Of a DNA stretch of 64,000 nt, positions 40,599-48,989 are shown one piece after another. The stretch comes from Mitsuaria sp. WAJ17 (GTDB lineage: Bacteria; Pseudomonadota; Gammaproteobacteria; Burkholderiales; Burkholderiaceae_C), in assembly GCF_014174515.1 (NCBI RefSeq), contig NZ_JACJUG010000004.1, forward strand, positions 157,864 to 221,863. Reading direction: 5' to 3'. The notes under the pieces were generated by a model. That model was not told the origin of the DNA, made no database searches, and saw only the letters and a program-made list of their open reading frames with translations. The position numbers were made by a program, and so were the translations under genes. Numbering within the stretch: position 1 is the stretch's first letter; each line of letters begins with the position of its first letter.

Positions 40599-43013
40599 AT
40601 GAACAAGTCCTTCCCTCTGCAGCCCCTGCTGCAGGCCCTCGCCCTGGCCTTCGTCCTCACCAACGTCCAGGCTCAGACGATCGACTCCGCCACGCCGCCC
40701 TCGTCGCCCCCTGCCGGCGACCAGGGTGACTCCCAGACCAAGCAGCTGGGCGTGGTCACCGTGCATGGCAACTCGCCGACCTCGCTCCCCACCACCATCC
40801 CCACCACCATCGAGGGCATCGACGCCGCCACCCTGGCCCGCACCGTGAATGCCACCGATGCCGAGGACGCGCTGAAGTACTTCCCCAGCCTGCTGGTGCG
40901 CAAGCGCTATATCGGCGACTACAACCACGCCGTGCTATCCACCCGCGCATCAGGCACCGGCAACAGCGCCCGCTCGCTGGTCTTCGCCGACGGCATCCAG
41001 CTCTCCAACCTGCTGGGCAACGGCGCTACCTTCGCGCCCCGCTGGGGCCTGGTAACGCCCGAGGAGATCGCACGGGTCGATGTGCTCTACGGCCCCTTCT
41101 CTGCCGGCTATTCGGGCAATGCCGCGGGCGCGGTCGTCGACTACCAGACCCGCATGCCCCAGTCCTTCGAGGCCCACGGCCGCGTGGCCACCGCGGTGCA
41201 GCCCAACTCGATGTACAGCCAGGACGAGACCTACCGCGCCACGCAGGGCAGCCTCTCGGTCGGCAGCCGCGACGGTGCGCTGGCCTGGTGGCTGCACGCC
41301 AGCCGCAGCCAGAGCCACGGCCAGCCACTGGTCTTCGCCAGCAAGCTGCTGAGCACCGGCACCGCCCCCACCGCCGGGCTGCCCGTGGTCAGCGGCGCCG
41401 TGCTGGACAAGAACCGCAGCATGCAGGACTGGTACCTGATCGGCAGCGCCACCGAGTACGACACCACCCAGGACCACCTCAAGGCCAAGCTCGCCTGGGA
41501 CTTCAGCCCCACCCTGCGCCTGAGCTATGTGCTGGCCGACTGGAAGAACCGCAGCGAGGGCAGCTCCCGCAGTTACCTGCGCGATGCACAGGGCAAGACG
41601 GTGGACAACCGCTACGGCGGCGACATCAGCCAGGGCGTGGTCATCGACGGCAGACGCTACACGCTCGCCGCTTCCGACTTCAGCCGCAGCCGCGATGCCC
41701 TCGATCACCGCATGCAAGCCCTGACGCTGAAGTCCCACACCATGGGCTTCTTCGACTACAGCCTGGCCTGGAGCCAGTACGACTACCTCGGCGACCAGAC
41801 CCGCAGCTACGCCCCCGTCAGCAAGGCCCAGCCCGAGGCCGGTCGCCTCACGGACCAGCACGGCACGGGCTGGAAGACCTTGAGCGCCCGCGGTGTCTGG
41901 CGCCCGGGCGGCGCTCATGTGCTGGAGGCTGGACTCTCACGCGAGGAAGGCACGCTCAGCACCCGGGTGGACAACACCGACGACTGGCGCACAGGTGCTG
42001 CGGCCAGCTTCGCCTCGCTCTTCGCCGGAAAGACCCGCAGCGACGCGCTGTACCTGCAGGACAGCTGGGAGCTGGGCCGGGACTGGCAGGCCGTGCTGGG
42101 CCTGCGCGCCGAGCACTGGCAGGCCCTGGACGGTCGCACTGAAGCAGCCTATATGGGCACGGCCGGCAAGGGCGCCTGCAACCCGGCCACCCAGCGCTGC
42201 GTCATGGGCCATGCCGAACGCAGCCTGCACGCGCTGTCGCCCAAGGCCGCGCTGTCGCACCAGCTGAGTGAGGACTGGATGCTCAAGGCCAGCACCGGAC
42301 GCGCCGTGCGCTTCCCCACCGTCAGCGAGCTCTACCAGGGCGGCTTCGACGCCAAGACCGGCGGCGTGATCAACAACAACCCCGACCTGCGCCCCGAAAA
42401 GGGTTGGACCACCGAGCTCAGCGCCGAATGGGGCGAGGCCTGCAGCCAGCTGCGCATCACCTGGTTCCGCGAGGACACCCATGACGCGCTCTACTCGCTG
42501 CTGAACGTGGCGACCAACGCCACCACCGTCCAGAACGTGGACTACGTGCGCACCAACGGCCTGGAGCTGTCCTTCAGCACCGCCGGCGGCTGGACCGAGC
42601 GCCTGCTCAAGGGTCTGGGCCTCAGCGGCAGCCTGACCTATGCCGACTCACGCATGCTGGCCAGCAGCGGCTACGTGAGCGTGCCCGGCGACGTGGTCGG
42701 CAAGTGGCAGCCCCGCGTGCCGCGCTGGCGCGCGACCCTGCTGGCAAGCTGGCAGGTCCGACCCGACCTCAGCCTGAGCTATGGCATGCGCTACAGCGGG
42801 CGCCAATACGGCACCCTGGACAACAGCGACCCCAACGGCTTCGCCTACCAGGGCACCAGCAAGTACTTCACGACGGACCTGCGCCTGCAGTGGCGCATCA
42901 ACCGCCAGTGGAGCCTGGCCGGCGGCATCGACAACCTCAACAACTACCAGTACTGGAACTTCCACCCCTATCCGCAGCGCACCTTCCACGCGGAACTGAA
43001 GTTCGATCTCTGA
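40599..43013 (+). CDS. TonB-dependent outer-membrane receptor, probably for copper
   Basis: An 804-residue outer-membrane receptor. The signal peptide ends at VQAQ (residue 26). A plug domain of about 130 residues follows (LKYFPSLLVRKRYIGDYNHA, EIARVDVLYGPFSAGYSGN). The 22-strand barrel ends with FHAELKFDL, the terminal aromatic-rich beta signal. One cysteine pair, GACNPATQRCV near residue 530, probably closes an extracellular loop. The substrate cannot be read directly; the flanking DUF2946 and YcnI genes point to copper. No good ribosome binding site precedes the ATG at 40599. An upstream riboswitch was looked for and not found. Confidence 0.9.
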   Translation: MNKSFPLQPLLQALALAFVLTNVQAQTIDSATPPSSPPAGDQGDSQTKQLGVVTVHGNSPTSLPTTIPTTIEGIDAATLARTVNATDAEDALKYFPSLLVRKRYIGDYNHAVLSTRASGTGNSARSLVFADGIQLSNLLGNGATFAPRWGLVTPEEIARVDVLYGPFSAGYSGNAAGAVVDYQTRMPQSFEAHGRVATAVQPNSMYSQDETYRATQGSLSVGSRDGALAWWLHASRSQSHGQPLVFASKLLSTGTAPTAGLPVVSGAVLDKNRSMQDWYLIGSATEYDTTQDHLKAKLAWDFSPTLRLSYVLADWKNRSEGSSRSYLRDAQGKTVDNRYGGDISQGVVIDGRRYTLAASDFSRSRDALDHRMQALTLKSHTMGFFDYSLAWSQYDYLGDQTRSYAPVSKAQPEAGRLTDQHGTGWKTLSARGVWRPGGAHVLEAGLSREEGTLSTRVDNTDDWRTGAAASFASLFAGKTRSDALYLQDSWELGRDWQAVLGLRAEHWQALDGRTEAAYMGTAGKGACNPATQRCVMGHAERSLHALSPKAALSHQLSEDWMLKASTGRAVRFPTVSELYQGGFDAKTGGVINNNPDLRPEKGWTTELSAEWGEACSQLRITWFREDTHDALYSLLNVATNATTVQNVDYVRTNGLELSFSTAGGWTERLLKGLGLSGSLTYADSRMLASSGYVSVPGDVVGKWQPRVPRWRATLLASWQVRPDLSLSYGMRYSGRQYGTLDNSDPNGFAYQGTSKYFTTDLRLQWRINRQWSLAGGIDNLNNYQYWNFHPYPQRTFHAELKFDL

Positions 43014-43029
43014 GCGCTGGAGCCACACC

Positions 43030-43584
43030 ATGCATCGCAAGACGTTCCCCTTCCTTTCCCTCTTCTGCGCGCTGGGCGTGCTGGTGGGCACCCAGGCCCG
43101 GGCTCATGTGTCGCTTGAGCAGGCCGAGGCCGTCGCCGGCAGCAACTACAAGGCCGTGCTGCGCGTCGGCCACGGCTGCGACGGCGCCCCCACCACCCAG
43201 GTCACCGTGACCCTGCCCGAGGGCTTGCGCGGCGCCAAGCCTCAGCCCAAGGAAGGCTGGACCCTGGCGATCCGCAAGGAAACGCTGGCCCAGCCCTACG
43301 AGAGCCATGGCAAGACCATCCGCGAGGACGTCACCGAGGTCAGCTGGACGGCCCGCGACGAGCCGCACTACCTGCAGGACGGCTGGTACGAGGAATTCGT
43401 ACTGCGCGGCGGCCTGCCCGAGACCGTGGGGGCGGTGTGGTTCAAGGTCCGCCAGCGCTGCACCCAGGGTGAATGGAACTGGGCCGAGCTGCCCGCCAGC
43501 GGCGCCACCAGCACGGCCGGGCTCAAGGCACCGGCGGTGCGACTGATGCTCAAGGCAGCGGGAGGTGGCGAGCATGCGCATTGA
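43030..43584 (+). CDS. YcnI-like (DUF1775) periplasmic copper-binding protein
   Basis: A 184-residue exported protein. After the signal peptide (MHRKTFPFLSLFCALGVLVG, cleaved in QARA) the mature protein begins with HVSLEQAEAVAGS. This puts a histidine at the new N-terminus, where YcnI proteins bind copper through a histidine-brace-like site. The DUF1775 fold continues with VLRVGHGCDGAPTTQVTVTL and ends with a GGGEHAH tail, another possible metal site. It starts 16 bp after the TonB receptor gene and is surely cotranscribed. In other bacteria YcnI accompanies CopD/CopC-type copper proteins; here it follows a TonB receptor. Confidence 0.9.
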   Translation: MHRKTFPFLSLFCALGVLVGTQARAHVSLEQAEAVAGSNYKAVLRVGHGCDGAPTTQVTVTLPEGLRGAKPQPKEGWTLAIRKETLAQPYESHGKTIREDVTEVSWTARDEPHYLQDGWYEEFVLRGGLPETVGAVWFKVRQRCTQGEWNWAELPASGATSTAGLKAPAVRLMLKAAGGGEHAH

Positions 43585-43649
43585 GTCGTGCCGATGGACA
43601 AGCATGCGCCAGAAGTGGAAAAGCACCGGAATGCACCGGTATCTAAGTG

Positions 43650-43679
43650 AGCCTGCCGACCTGCCTTCTTCAGGCTTTT
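43650..43679 (+). terminator. Weak intrinsic terminator after the copper operon
   Basis: AGCCTG at 43650-43655 pairs with CAGGCT at 43671-43676, and the plus strand then continues the run of T to 43679 (TTTT from 43676). The stem is short (6 bp, loop 15). It lies 66 bp after the YcnI stop. Confidence 0.45.
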
Positions 43680-44003
43680 GCAAAACGCCGGCCGCGCGAA
43701 GATGCCATGCATGACGCCTCGACACACACCACAAGCCCTGCGCCGCGGCCCTGGCCGCAAGACCTGCCCCCACGGGGCGGATCCCTGCGCCCGGGCCTGT
43801 CCGTCGGGCTGAGTCGTCCGCCCCTCACACGACCGCGCCCGGACCGCGTGCCCTCAGGGGCTCGCCTGATCTGCGCGGCTCGGCGCCCAGGCTCTCCATT
43901 CCACGCTGCGGCCCCACAGGCAGGATCGCTCCTGCCATGTCTCATGGGCAGCGTCCGTCGGCGCCTCCTGGCGGCCCCTCACCCGGGGGCCGCCTTTTTT
44001 ATT
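43680..44003 (+). ncRNA. Candidate small RNA ending in a strong intrinsic terminator
   Basis: The stretch between the copper operon and the AmpG-like gene holds no convincing protein gene. It ends in the strongest plus-strand terminator of the window: GGCGGCCCC at 43970-43978, loop of seven, GGGGCCGCC at 43986-43994, then six T (43995-44000). That terminator is 386 bp beyond the YcnI stop and lies before the AmpG promoter, so it must end some other transcript. The 5' boundary given is arbitrary, placed after the weak terminator. No match to 6S RNA, tmRNA, SRP RNA or RNase P RNA is seen. It could also be an unusually long 3' end of the copper operon message. Confidence 0.35.
43970..44000 (+). 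terminator. Strong intrinsic terminator upstream of the AmpG-like gene
   Basis: A perfect 9-bp GC stem (43970-43978 with 43986-43994), a 7-base loop and a TTTTTT tail on the plus strand. Confidence 0.85.
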
Positions 44004-44054
44004 GCCTGGATCTGAGGCTTGATTCGCCAAAGGTCATGGCCGGGATCACGCGCA

Positions 44055-44082
44055 TTGGGCGCCTGCCATGGCGCCGGATAAT
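44055..44082 (+). promoter_or_regulatory. Sigma-70-like promoter of the AmpG-like gene
   Basis: TTGGGC at 44055-44060 and GATAAT at 44077-44082 are 16 bases apart and lie just downstream of the strong terminator. Transcription would start near 44089, about 43 bases before the ATG. The spacer contains a GGCGCC inverted repeat. Confidence 0.45.
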
Positions 44083-44131
44083 CGCGTCCGTTTGGAATGA
44101 GGAACGCCGCACCGCGGCGTCGAGGACAAGA

Positions 44132-45847
44132 ATGACATTACCCAACCTGCTGGCCACACGCAATGGCCGCCTGGGCGCCTTCTTCGCGCTGTACGTCACC
44201 GAGGGCATCCCGTTGGGCTTCGCTGCCATCGCGGTGGCGACACAGCTTCGCCGCATGGGCGTAGGCCCCGCCGCCATCGGCGCCTTCGTGGCGTCCTTCT
44301 ACCTGCCCTGGGCCTTCAAGTGGGCCTTCGGCCCCGTGATCGACGTGTTCCGCTCCAAGCGCTTCGGCCATCGCCGCGCCTGGATCCTGTTCACGCAGCT
44401 GATGATGGCCCTGACCATCCTCGCGCTGATGGCCGTGCCCCTGCCCTCCGGCCTGGCCCTGTTCACCAGCATCCTGCTGGTGCACAACACCTTCGGCGCC
44501 ATGCAGGACGTGGCCATCGACTCCCTGGCCTGCAACACGCTGCACGAGGACGAACGCGGACTGGCCAACGGCCTCATGTTCGCTGGGGCCAATGTCGGAC
44601 AGGCCATCGGCGGCAGCGGCGTGCTCTACCTGATGGGCACCGTGGGCTTCCAGCCCAGCTTCGTGATGGTGGCGCTGTCCATCCTGCTGGTGACCGGCTT
44701 CATCGTGCTGCCCATGAAGGAAGCGCTGGCCGAGCAGCTGGAGCAGCAAGGGGCCGCCGCGGAAGCGCCCAAGGCCACCCTGAGCCAGGCTGCCAGCGAG
44801 ATGAAGGCCTTCGCCGTGCAGTCCTTCCGTTCCTTCCTGGGCTCGCGGGGGGCCTTCTCGGCCATGTTCTTCGGCCTGCTGCCGGTCGGAGCCATGTGCC
44901 TGGGCCTGGCACTGCAGTCCAACCTGGCCGTCGAGTTCGGCATGGGCGACGGCGACGTGGCCCTGCTCAACCTCTGGTGCACCATCTTCGGCGCCGTCTC
45001 CATGGTGGTCGGGGGCATGCTGTCCGACAAGCTGGGCCGCCGCAGCATGCTGAGCCTGTACATCGTGCTGATGAGCGGTCCGGTCCTCTACCTCTGGTGG
45101 CAGATGCGCCTGAACGGCTACGACATGCCGCGCCCCTCCGGCAGCGCGGCCGTGCCGGCCCTGATCACGGCCCTGTGGATCGCTTCCATCAGCTACAACG
45201 TCTTCAACGGCATGATGTACGGCACACGCGCGGCCATCTTCATGGACGTGACCAATCCCAAGGTGGCCGCCACGCAGTTCACTGCCTACATGGCGCTGAT
45301 GAACCTGGCCATCGCCATCGCAGCCACCTGGCAGGGCGTGGTGTCCGAGGCCTTCGGCTACCGCTGGACCCTGCTGATCGATGTGGCCACCGGCCTGATC
45401 TGCCTGCTGGTGCTGCCCATGATGAGCAAGCCCGAGGGCGATCGCATCAGCGATGACAAGACCGAAGGCCGGGCGCGCAAGTCGGCCGTGGTGCTGGGCC
45501 TGCTGTGCCTGGTCTGGGTGCCGGCATGGTGCTACCGCGGCCAGTTGGGTGAAGGTGCTCCGCTGATGCAGACCTTCTTCACCCTGGTCTTCGTGGCCTC
45601 TGCGCTTTTCCTGCTGGCCTCTCGCGAGGTGATGGGCCGCGACATCGGCCGCCTGCGCACCCCCGCGCTGTACTGCGCGCTGCTGCTGCTGGTCGTGTAC
45701 TTCCGCAAAGACCTGGCACTGCTGGAGGCCCGGCCCCTGCTGCATCAAGCGGCCGAAGCCCTGATCCTGCTGGGCCCGGTGCTGGGCGGCCTCACCCTGC
45801 TGAGCCTGGCGGCGCGCTCCTGGGCCTCGCTGCACCGTGAGGACTGA
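44132..45847 (+). CDS. MFS transporter, AmpG/SLC33-like permease
   Basis: A 571-residue inner-membrane transporter with about 12-14 hydrophobic segments. The start LLATRNGRLGAFFALYVTEG, then SFYLPWAFKWAFGPVIDVF and QDVAIDSLACNTL, are typical of the PAT/AmpG group, which moves muropeptides (AmpG) or acetyl-CoA (SLC33). A central cytoplasmic loop of about 50 residues (EQLEQQGAAAEAPKATLSQA) separates the two halves, and an extra pair of helices lies at the C-terminus. The ATG at 44132 has GAGGA upstream. No beta-lactamase or ampD gene is nearby, so the cargo is uncertain. Confidence 0.85.
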   Translation: MTLPNLLATRNGRLGAFFALYVTEGIPLGFAAIAVATQLRRMGVGPAAIGAFVASFYLPWAFKWAFGPVIDVFRSKRFGHRRAWILFTQLMMALTILALMAVPLPSGLALFTSILLVHNTFGAMQDVAIDSLACNTLHEDERGLANGLMFAGANVGQAIGGSGVLYLMGTVGFQPSFVMVALSILLVTGFIVLPMKEALAEQLEQQGAAAEAPKATLSQAASEMKAFAVQSFRSFLGSRGAFSAMFFGLLPVGAMCLGLALQSNLAVEFGMGDGDVALLNLWCTIFGAVSMVVGGMLSDKLGRRSMLSLYIVLMSGPVLYLWWQMRLNGYDMPRPSGSAAVPALITALWIASISYNVFNGMMYGTRAAIFMDVTNPKVAATQFTAYMALMNLAIAIAATWQGVVSEAFGYRWTLLIDVATGLICLLVLPMMSKPEGDRISDDKTEGRARKSAVVLGLLCLVWVPAWCYRGQLGEGAPLMQTFFTLVFVASALFLLASREVMGRDIGRLRTPALYCALLLLVVYFRKDLALLEARPLLHQAAEALILLGPVLGGLTLLSLAARSWASLHRED

Positions 45848-45870
45848 GCCAGCGCACGGACCATCCACAT

Positions 45871-45897
45871 GACAAGGGGCCCGCGGGGCCCCTTGTC
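45871..45897. terminator. Bidirectional terminator between convergent genes
   Basis: GACAAGGGGCCC at 45871-45882 pairs perfectly with GGGCCCCTTGTC at 45886-45897 (12 bp, loop of 3). It sits 23 bp after the AmpG-like gene and 12 bp before the end of the convergent methyltransferase gene. T-tracts are weak on both sides. Confidence 0.7.
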
Positions 45898-45908
45898 AAT
45901 TGCGCGGT

Positions 45909-47153
45909 TCAGGCCGCCAGCAAGTCCTGCAGCGCCTGCTCGCGGATGCCGTAGAAGCGCTTGATGTCCTCGATCTGCGCCAGCAACTGGGCTCGGCGCT
46001 CGGCGCTGATGCCCTGCGGGCGGCGCACGGCGAGGATCATCTTGTTCTTGCTGGTGTGCTCCAGCGAGATGAACTCGAAGACCTGCGTGTCGTAGCCCTC
46101 GGACTCCAGCAGCAGCGCGCGCAGCCCGTCGGTGATCATCTCGGCCTCCTGGCCCAGGTGGATGCCATGCTGCAGCAGCGGCTTGAGCAGAGACGGGCTC
46201 TGCATCTGCGGGCGCAACTGCTTGTGGCAGCAGGGCGAGCACATGATGATCTGGGCCTTGGCCCGCAAGCCCAGGTGGATGGCGAAGTCGGTGGCGATGT
46301 CGCAGGCATGCAGGGCAATCATCACGTCCAGCCGCTCGGGCCGGTACTCGCGGACATCGCCCTGGTCGAAGCGCAGGCCCTCGCAGGCATTGCGCGTAGC
46401 GACCTCGTTGCACAGGCGCACCATGTCCTCACGCAGCTCCACGCCCAGCACATGGGTGGCCTTGCCCAGCTCACGCAGGTAGTCGTGCATGGCGAAGGTG
46501 AGGTAACCCTTGCCCGAGCCGAAGTCCGCCACATGCACATCGGGCGACGACGCCAGGGCCGACTGCGACAGGGCCTTGCCGAAGATCTCGATGAACTTGT
46601 TGATCTGTTTCCACTTGCGGGACATGGCCGGCACCAGCTCCAGGCCCTGGCGCCCCTCGTGGGTGAGACCCAGGTCACGCCAGACCGGGCGCTCCATCGC
46701 CAGGTGGCGCTGCTTGCTGCGGTCGTGGCTGGCCGCCTCGACAGAGGACTCGTCCACTGCAGCGGACGGCTTGAGCTTGCCGACCCGCAGCGTCGGCCGC
46801 CCCTTGCGGCTGTAGGCCAACTGCAGCTCGCGGCTGTCCGTCAGCAGATGGGCGTTCTGGAAAGGGTGGCCCAACAGGCCGGCCAGCTCGTCCAGGCCCG
46901 CCTCCAGGCCGTGATTCTTGGTGATGTCGCGGGTCTTGTAGCGCCACAGAAAGCTCAGGGCACGCTCGCCGCGCAGCTCGATCTCACGCACCATCAGCCG
47001 CTCCAGGTCGGGCTCACCGCCCTCGGGCCTCGCGAGGCTCAGCCGGAAGCCCTGGCGCCCTGCCAGCACGCTGCGCAGGCTGTGCAGGAAGCGGGCGACG
47101 GCGTCGTCGGCATCGGGAGCCGCAGTGGCGGGGGCGATCAGGTGGCTGAACAT
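45909..47153 (-). CDS. SAM-dependent methyltransferase, Methyltransf_32 type
   Basis: A 414-residue protein. Residues 1-160 are an uncharacterised N-terminal part. The SAM-binding Rossmann domain begins with VADFGSGKGYLTFAMHDYL at about residue 205, followed by GVELREDMV, the acidic FDQGDVREY and IALHACDIATDFAI. The IIMCSPCCHKQL motif near residue 330 recalls the TRM13/METTL25 group that modifies RNA, so an RNA substrate is plausible but not shown. The ATG at 47151-47153 was preferred to upstream in-frame codons because the longer N-terminus is low quality. It converges with the AmpG-like gene and shares no operon. Confidence 0.82.
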   Translation of the reverse strand: MFSHLIAPATAAPDADDAVARFLHSLRSVLAGRQGFRLSLARPEGGEPDLERLMVREIELRGERALSFLWRYKTRDITKNHGLEAGLDELAGLLGHPFQNAHLLTDSRELQLAYSRKGRPTLRVGKLKPSAAVDESSVEAASHDRSKQRHLAMERPVWRDLGLTHEGRQGLELVPAMSRKWKQINKFIEIFGKALSQSALASSPDVHVADFGSGKGYLTFAMHDYLRELGKATHVLGVELREDMVRLCNEVATRNACEGLRFDQGDVREYRPERLDVMIALHACDIATDFAIHLGLRAKAQIIMCSPCCHKQLRPQMQSPSLLKPLLQHGIHLGQEAEMITDGLRALLLESEGYDTQVFEFISLEHTSKNKMILAVRRPQGISAERRAQLLAQIEDIKRFYGIREQALQDLLAA

Positions 47154-47414
47154 GAGAGGGCAGACGATAAAAGCAGGCGTCCGGGGCATTCCGGGCGGAT
47201 GCCGGATTGTCCCCGATGCGACCCCCGACACGGCAAGCCGGCGCTGCTCACGCCGGATCTGGGCGTTGCCTTGCCGGCTATTCATGGCTTAGGTCCTGCA
47301 CGCCGACGTGGACACTGCAGCGACAATGCCCGCTGACACGGCTTGCGCTGCGTCGTGCGCGCCCTGTCGTCCACCCCGTCCTGCCGCACCTGCACACCTG
47401 CCCCGCCCCAAGCC

Positions 47415-48962
47415 ATGCAAGCCCTGGAAACGCTGCTGTCCACCCAGTTGGCCGCCTGGCACAACAGGCATCCGCTGGCGCGCCATGTGCGGCCCCTGGA
47501 CGTGCACACCATGGGCGTGGTGGCCTTGCCCTTCATGCGCAGCGGCCCACCGCGCGAAGCCCAGGAGCCGGTGCTGGGCGAGCCCAGCACCGAGACGGCC
47601 GTCCCCTCCTTCACCCAACGGCCCAGGCCGGGCCTGCTGCAGCGCCTGCTCGCCTGGCGGCCGGGCGGCAAGCCTCCACGCGAGCGCTGGCCGGTGTTCA
47701 GCGAGCAGTTCGTGGTCGGGGTGTCGGCCGCGCAAGCTGGTGAGTTCGCGCGGCGCCATGGCTACAGCCAGCGTCCGGACGACGGCAGCTGGCCCCTGCG
47801 CAACATCCCGGTTGACGAGGCACTGGCTGCCCAGGGGCCTGTGGACGGCGGTGGTGCCTGGCCGGAGGAAATCTATGTGCTCAGCGCCGCCATCGACGCC
47901 GGCCCGGGCCGTACCCGCGTGCTGGTCGCCCAGGGCGCCGGGCTGCGGCTCTACATCCGCGGCCCGCGCTGCCTGCATCCGCTGAAGGTCGGCGCCTTCG
48001 GCCTGCTGATGGCGCTGCTGCTGGGTCTGGTGCTGCTGGCCGGCATGGGCGGCTCCAGGACGGGGCCGACGAAGCCGGACCGCCCGGCCCAGGCAGCCTC
48101 TTCTGCGGCCCGCGCGGCCGCGAGCAGCGCCCTGCCGGACGTGCCTGCATCGACTGCGGCCCAGGCCGCCAGCGCGGAGGCCGCGGCCAGCACAGCCACG
48201 CCGGTTCCGGCGGCCAGCGAGTCCGGCCCAAGCAGCCCACAGGCCCCCCAGCCTGGCGAGGGCCAAGCCCAGCGCCCGCTGCTGAGCGCCAGCCAGCTCC
48301 CGGACACCATGGCCTCGGCGCCGGACATCAGGCCGCACCTGGTCTCTCGACCTGAAGGCAGCTCGGCAGCGCCAGCACGGGAGACCGAGCGCGCGCGCAA
48401 GGCCGAGGATGCTGCGCACGGGCCGGCCCAGGCCGCCAGCAAGGACACGCCCAGGGAAACCCGGCCTACCGATCAGATCATCGAGCGCGCCAACAGCGCC
48501 GGCCCGTCGGTTCGGGCGCCCGCCGTCGTGCGCCCGGCGATGAAGATCGAACGCCCGCCGCTGCGTAACCCGGAGACCAGCAAGGACGCCTCGATCAAGG
48601 ACGCCGCCAGCGAGTCCACCAACGACGGCAAGGAGGCCGGCTCCGCCGCCGAAACGCTCAGGCAGCGCCCGGCTGGCAAGGCCCGCGACGCTGGCACGCG
48701 CGCCAACGGGCCCGACAACGCGCCCCTGGTCGCCCTGGTGGGCCCCGTCATGGGCAGCAAGGCCGAGGCCGAAGCCTATCTGCAGAAGATGCAGCCCCTC
48801 ATCCAGCCTCTGGTGGGCAGGAAGCAGCTCGAACAGCAAGTGCTGCAGACGCCCGAGGGCTGGCGGGCCGCGGTGTGGCCCTTTGCCAGCCGTGAAGAAG
48901 CCCAGCTGATCAACGCCATGCTGGTGGCCCGCGGCCTGCGCACGCGGGCGGTGGACTTCTAA
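47415..48962 (+). CDS. Single-pass membrane protein with SPOR-like C-terminal domain
   Basis: A 515-residue protein of no named family. Residues 1-190 look cytoplasmic and soluble. A single membrane segment lies at about 192-212 (VGAFGLLMALLLGLVLLAGM). A long Ala/Ser/Pro-rich linker covers residues 215-430. The last 80 residues (LVALVGPVMGSKAEAEAYLQ ... LINAMLVARGLRTRAV) resemble a SPOR domain, which binds denuded peptidoglycan at the septum. This layout (cytoplasm, one helix, linker, periplasmic domain) is like FtsN or DamX. A role in cell division or the envelope is therefore inferred. The ATG at 47415 is the first codon with good downstream coding character. Confidence 0.75.
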   Translation: MQALETLLSTQLAAWHNRHPLARHVRPLDVHTMGVVALPFMRSGPPREAQEPVLGEPSTETAVPSFTQRPRPGLLQRLLAWRPGGKPPRERWPVFSEQFVVGVSAAQAGEFARRHGYSQRPDDGSWPLRNIPVDEALAAQGPVDGGGAWPEEIYVLSAAIDAGPGRTRVLVAQGAGLRLYIRGPRCLHPLKVGAFGLLMALLLGLVLLAGMGGSRTGPTKPDRPAQAASSAARAAASSALPDVPASTAAQAASAEAAASTATPVPAASESGPSSPQAPQPGEGQAQRPLLSASQLPDTMASAPDIRPHLVSRPEGSSAAPARETERARKAEDAAHGPAQAASKDTPRETRPTDQIIERANSAGPSVRAPAVVRPAMKIERPPLRNPETSKDASIKDAASESTNDGKEAGSAAETLRQRPAGKARDAGTRANGPDNAPLVALVGPVMGSKAEAEAYLQKMQPLIQPLVGRKQLEQQVLQTPEGWRAAVWPFASREEAQLINAMLVARGLRTRAVDF

Positions 48963-48989
48963 GCTCGGCCCCGCGGCGCGTGGTCGCGA

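Noticed and set aside
43680..44003. 6S RNA, tmRNA, SRP RNA or RNase P RNA in the 43.7-44.0 kb gap
   Set aside because: None of their conserved cores was seen, so only a generic small-RNA candidate is reported.
43647..44015. A 122-codon open frame on the plus strand between YcnI and the AmpG-like gene
   Set aside because: Its composition (Pro/Arg-rich, no ribosome binding site) is that of non-coding GC-rich DNA, and it runs through the strong terminator at 43970-44000.
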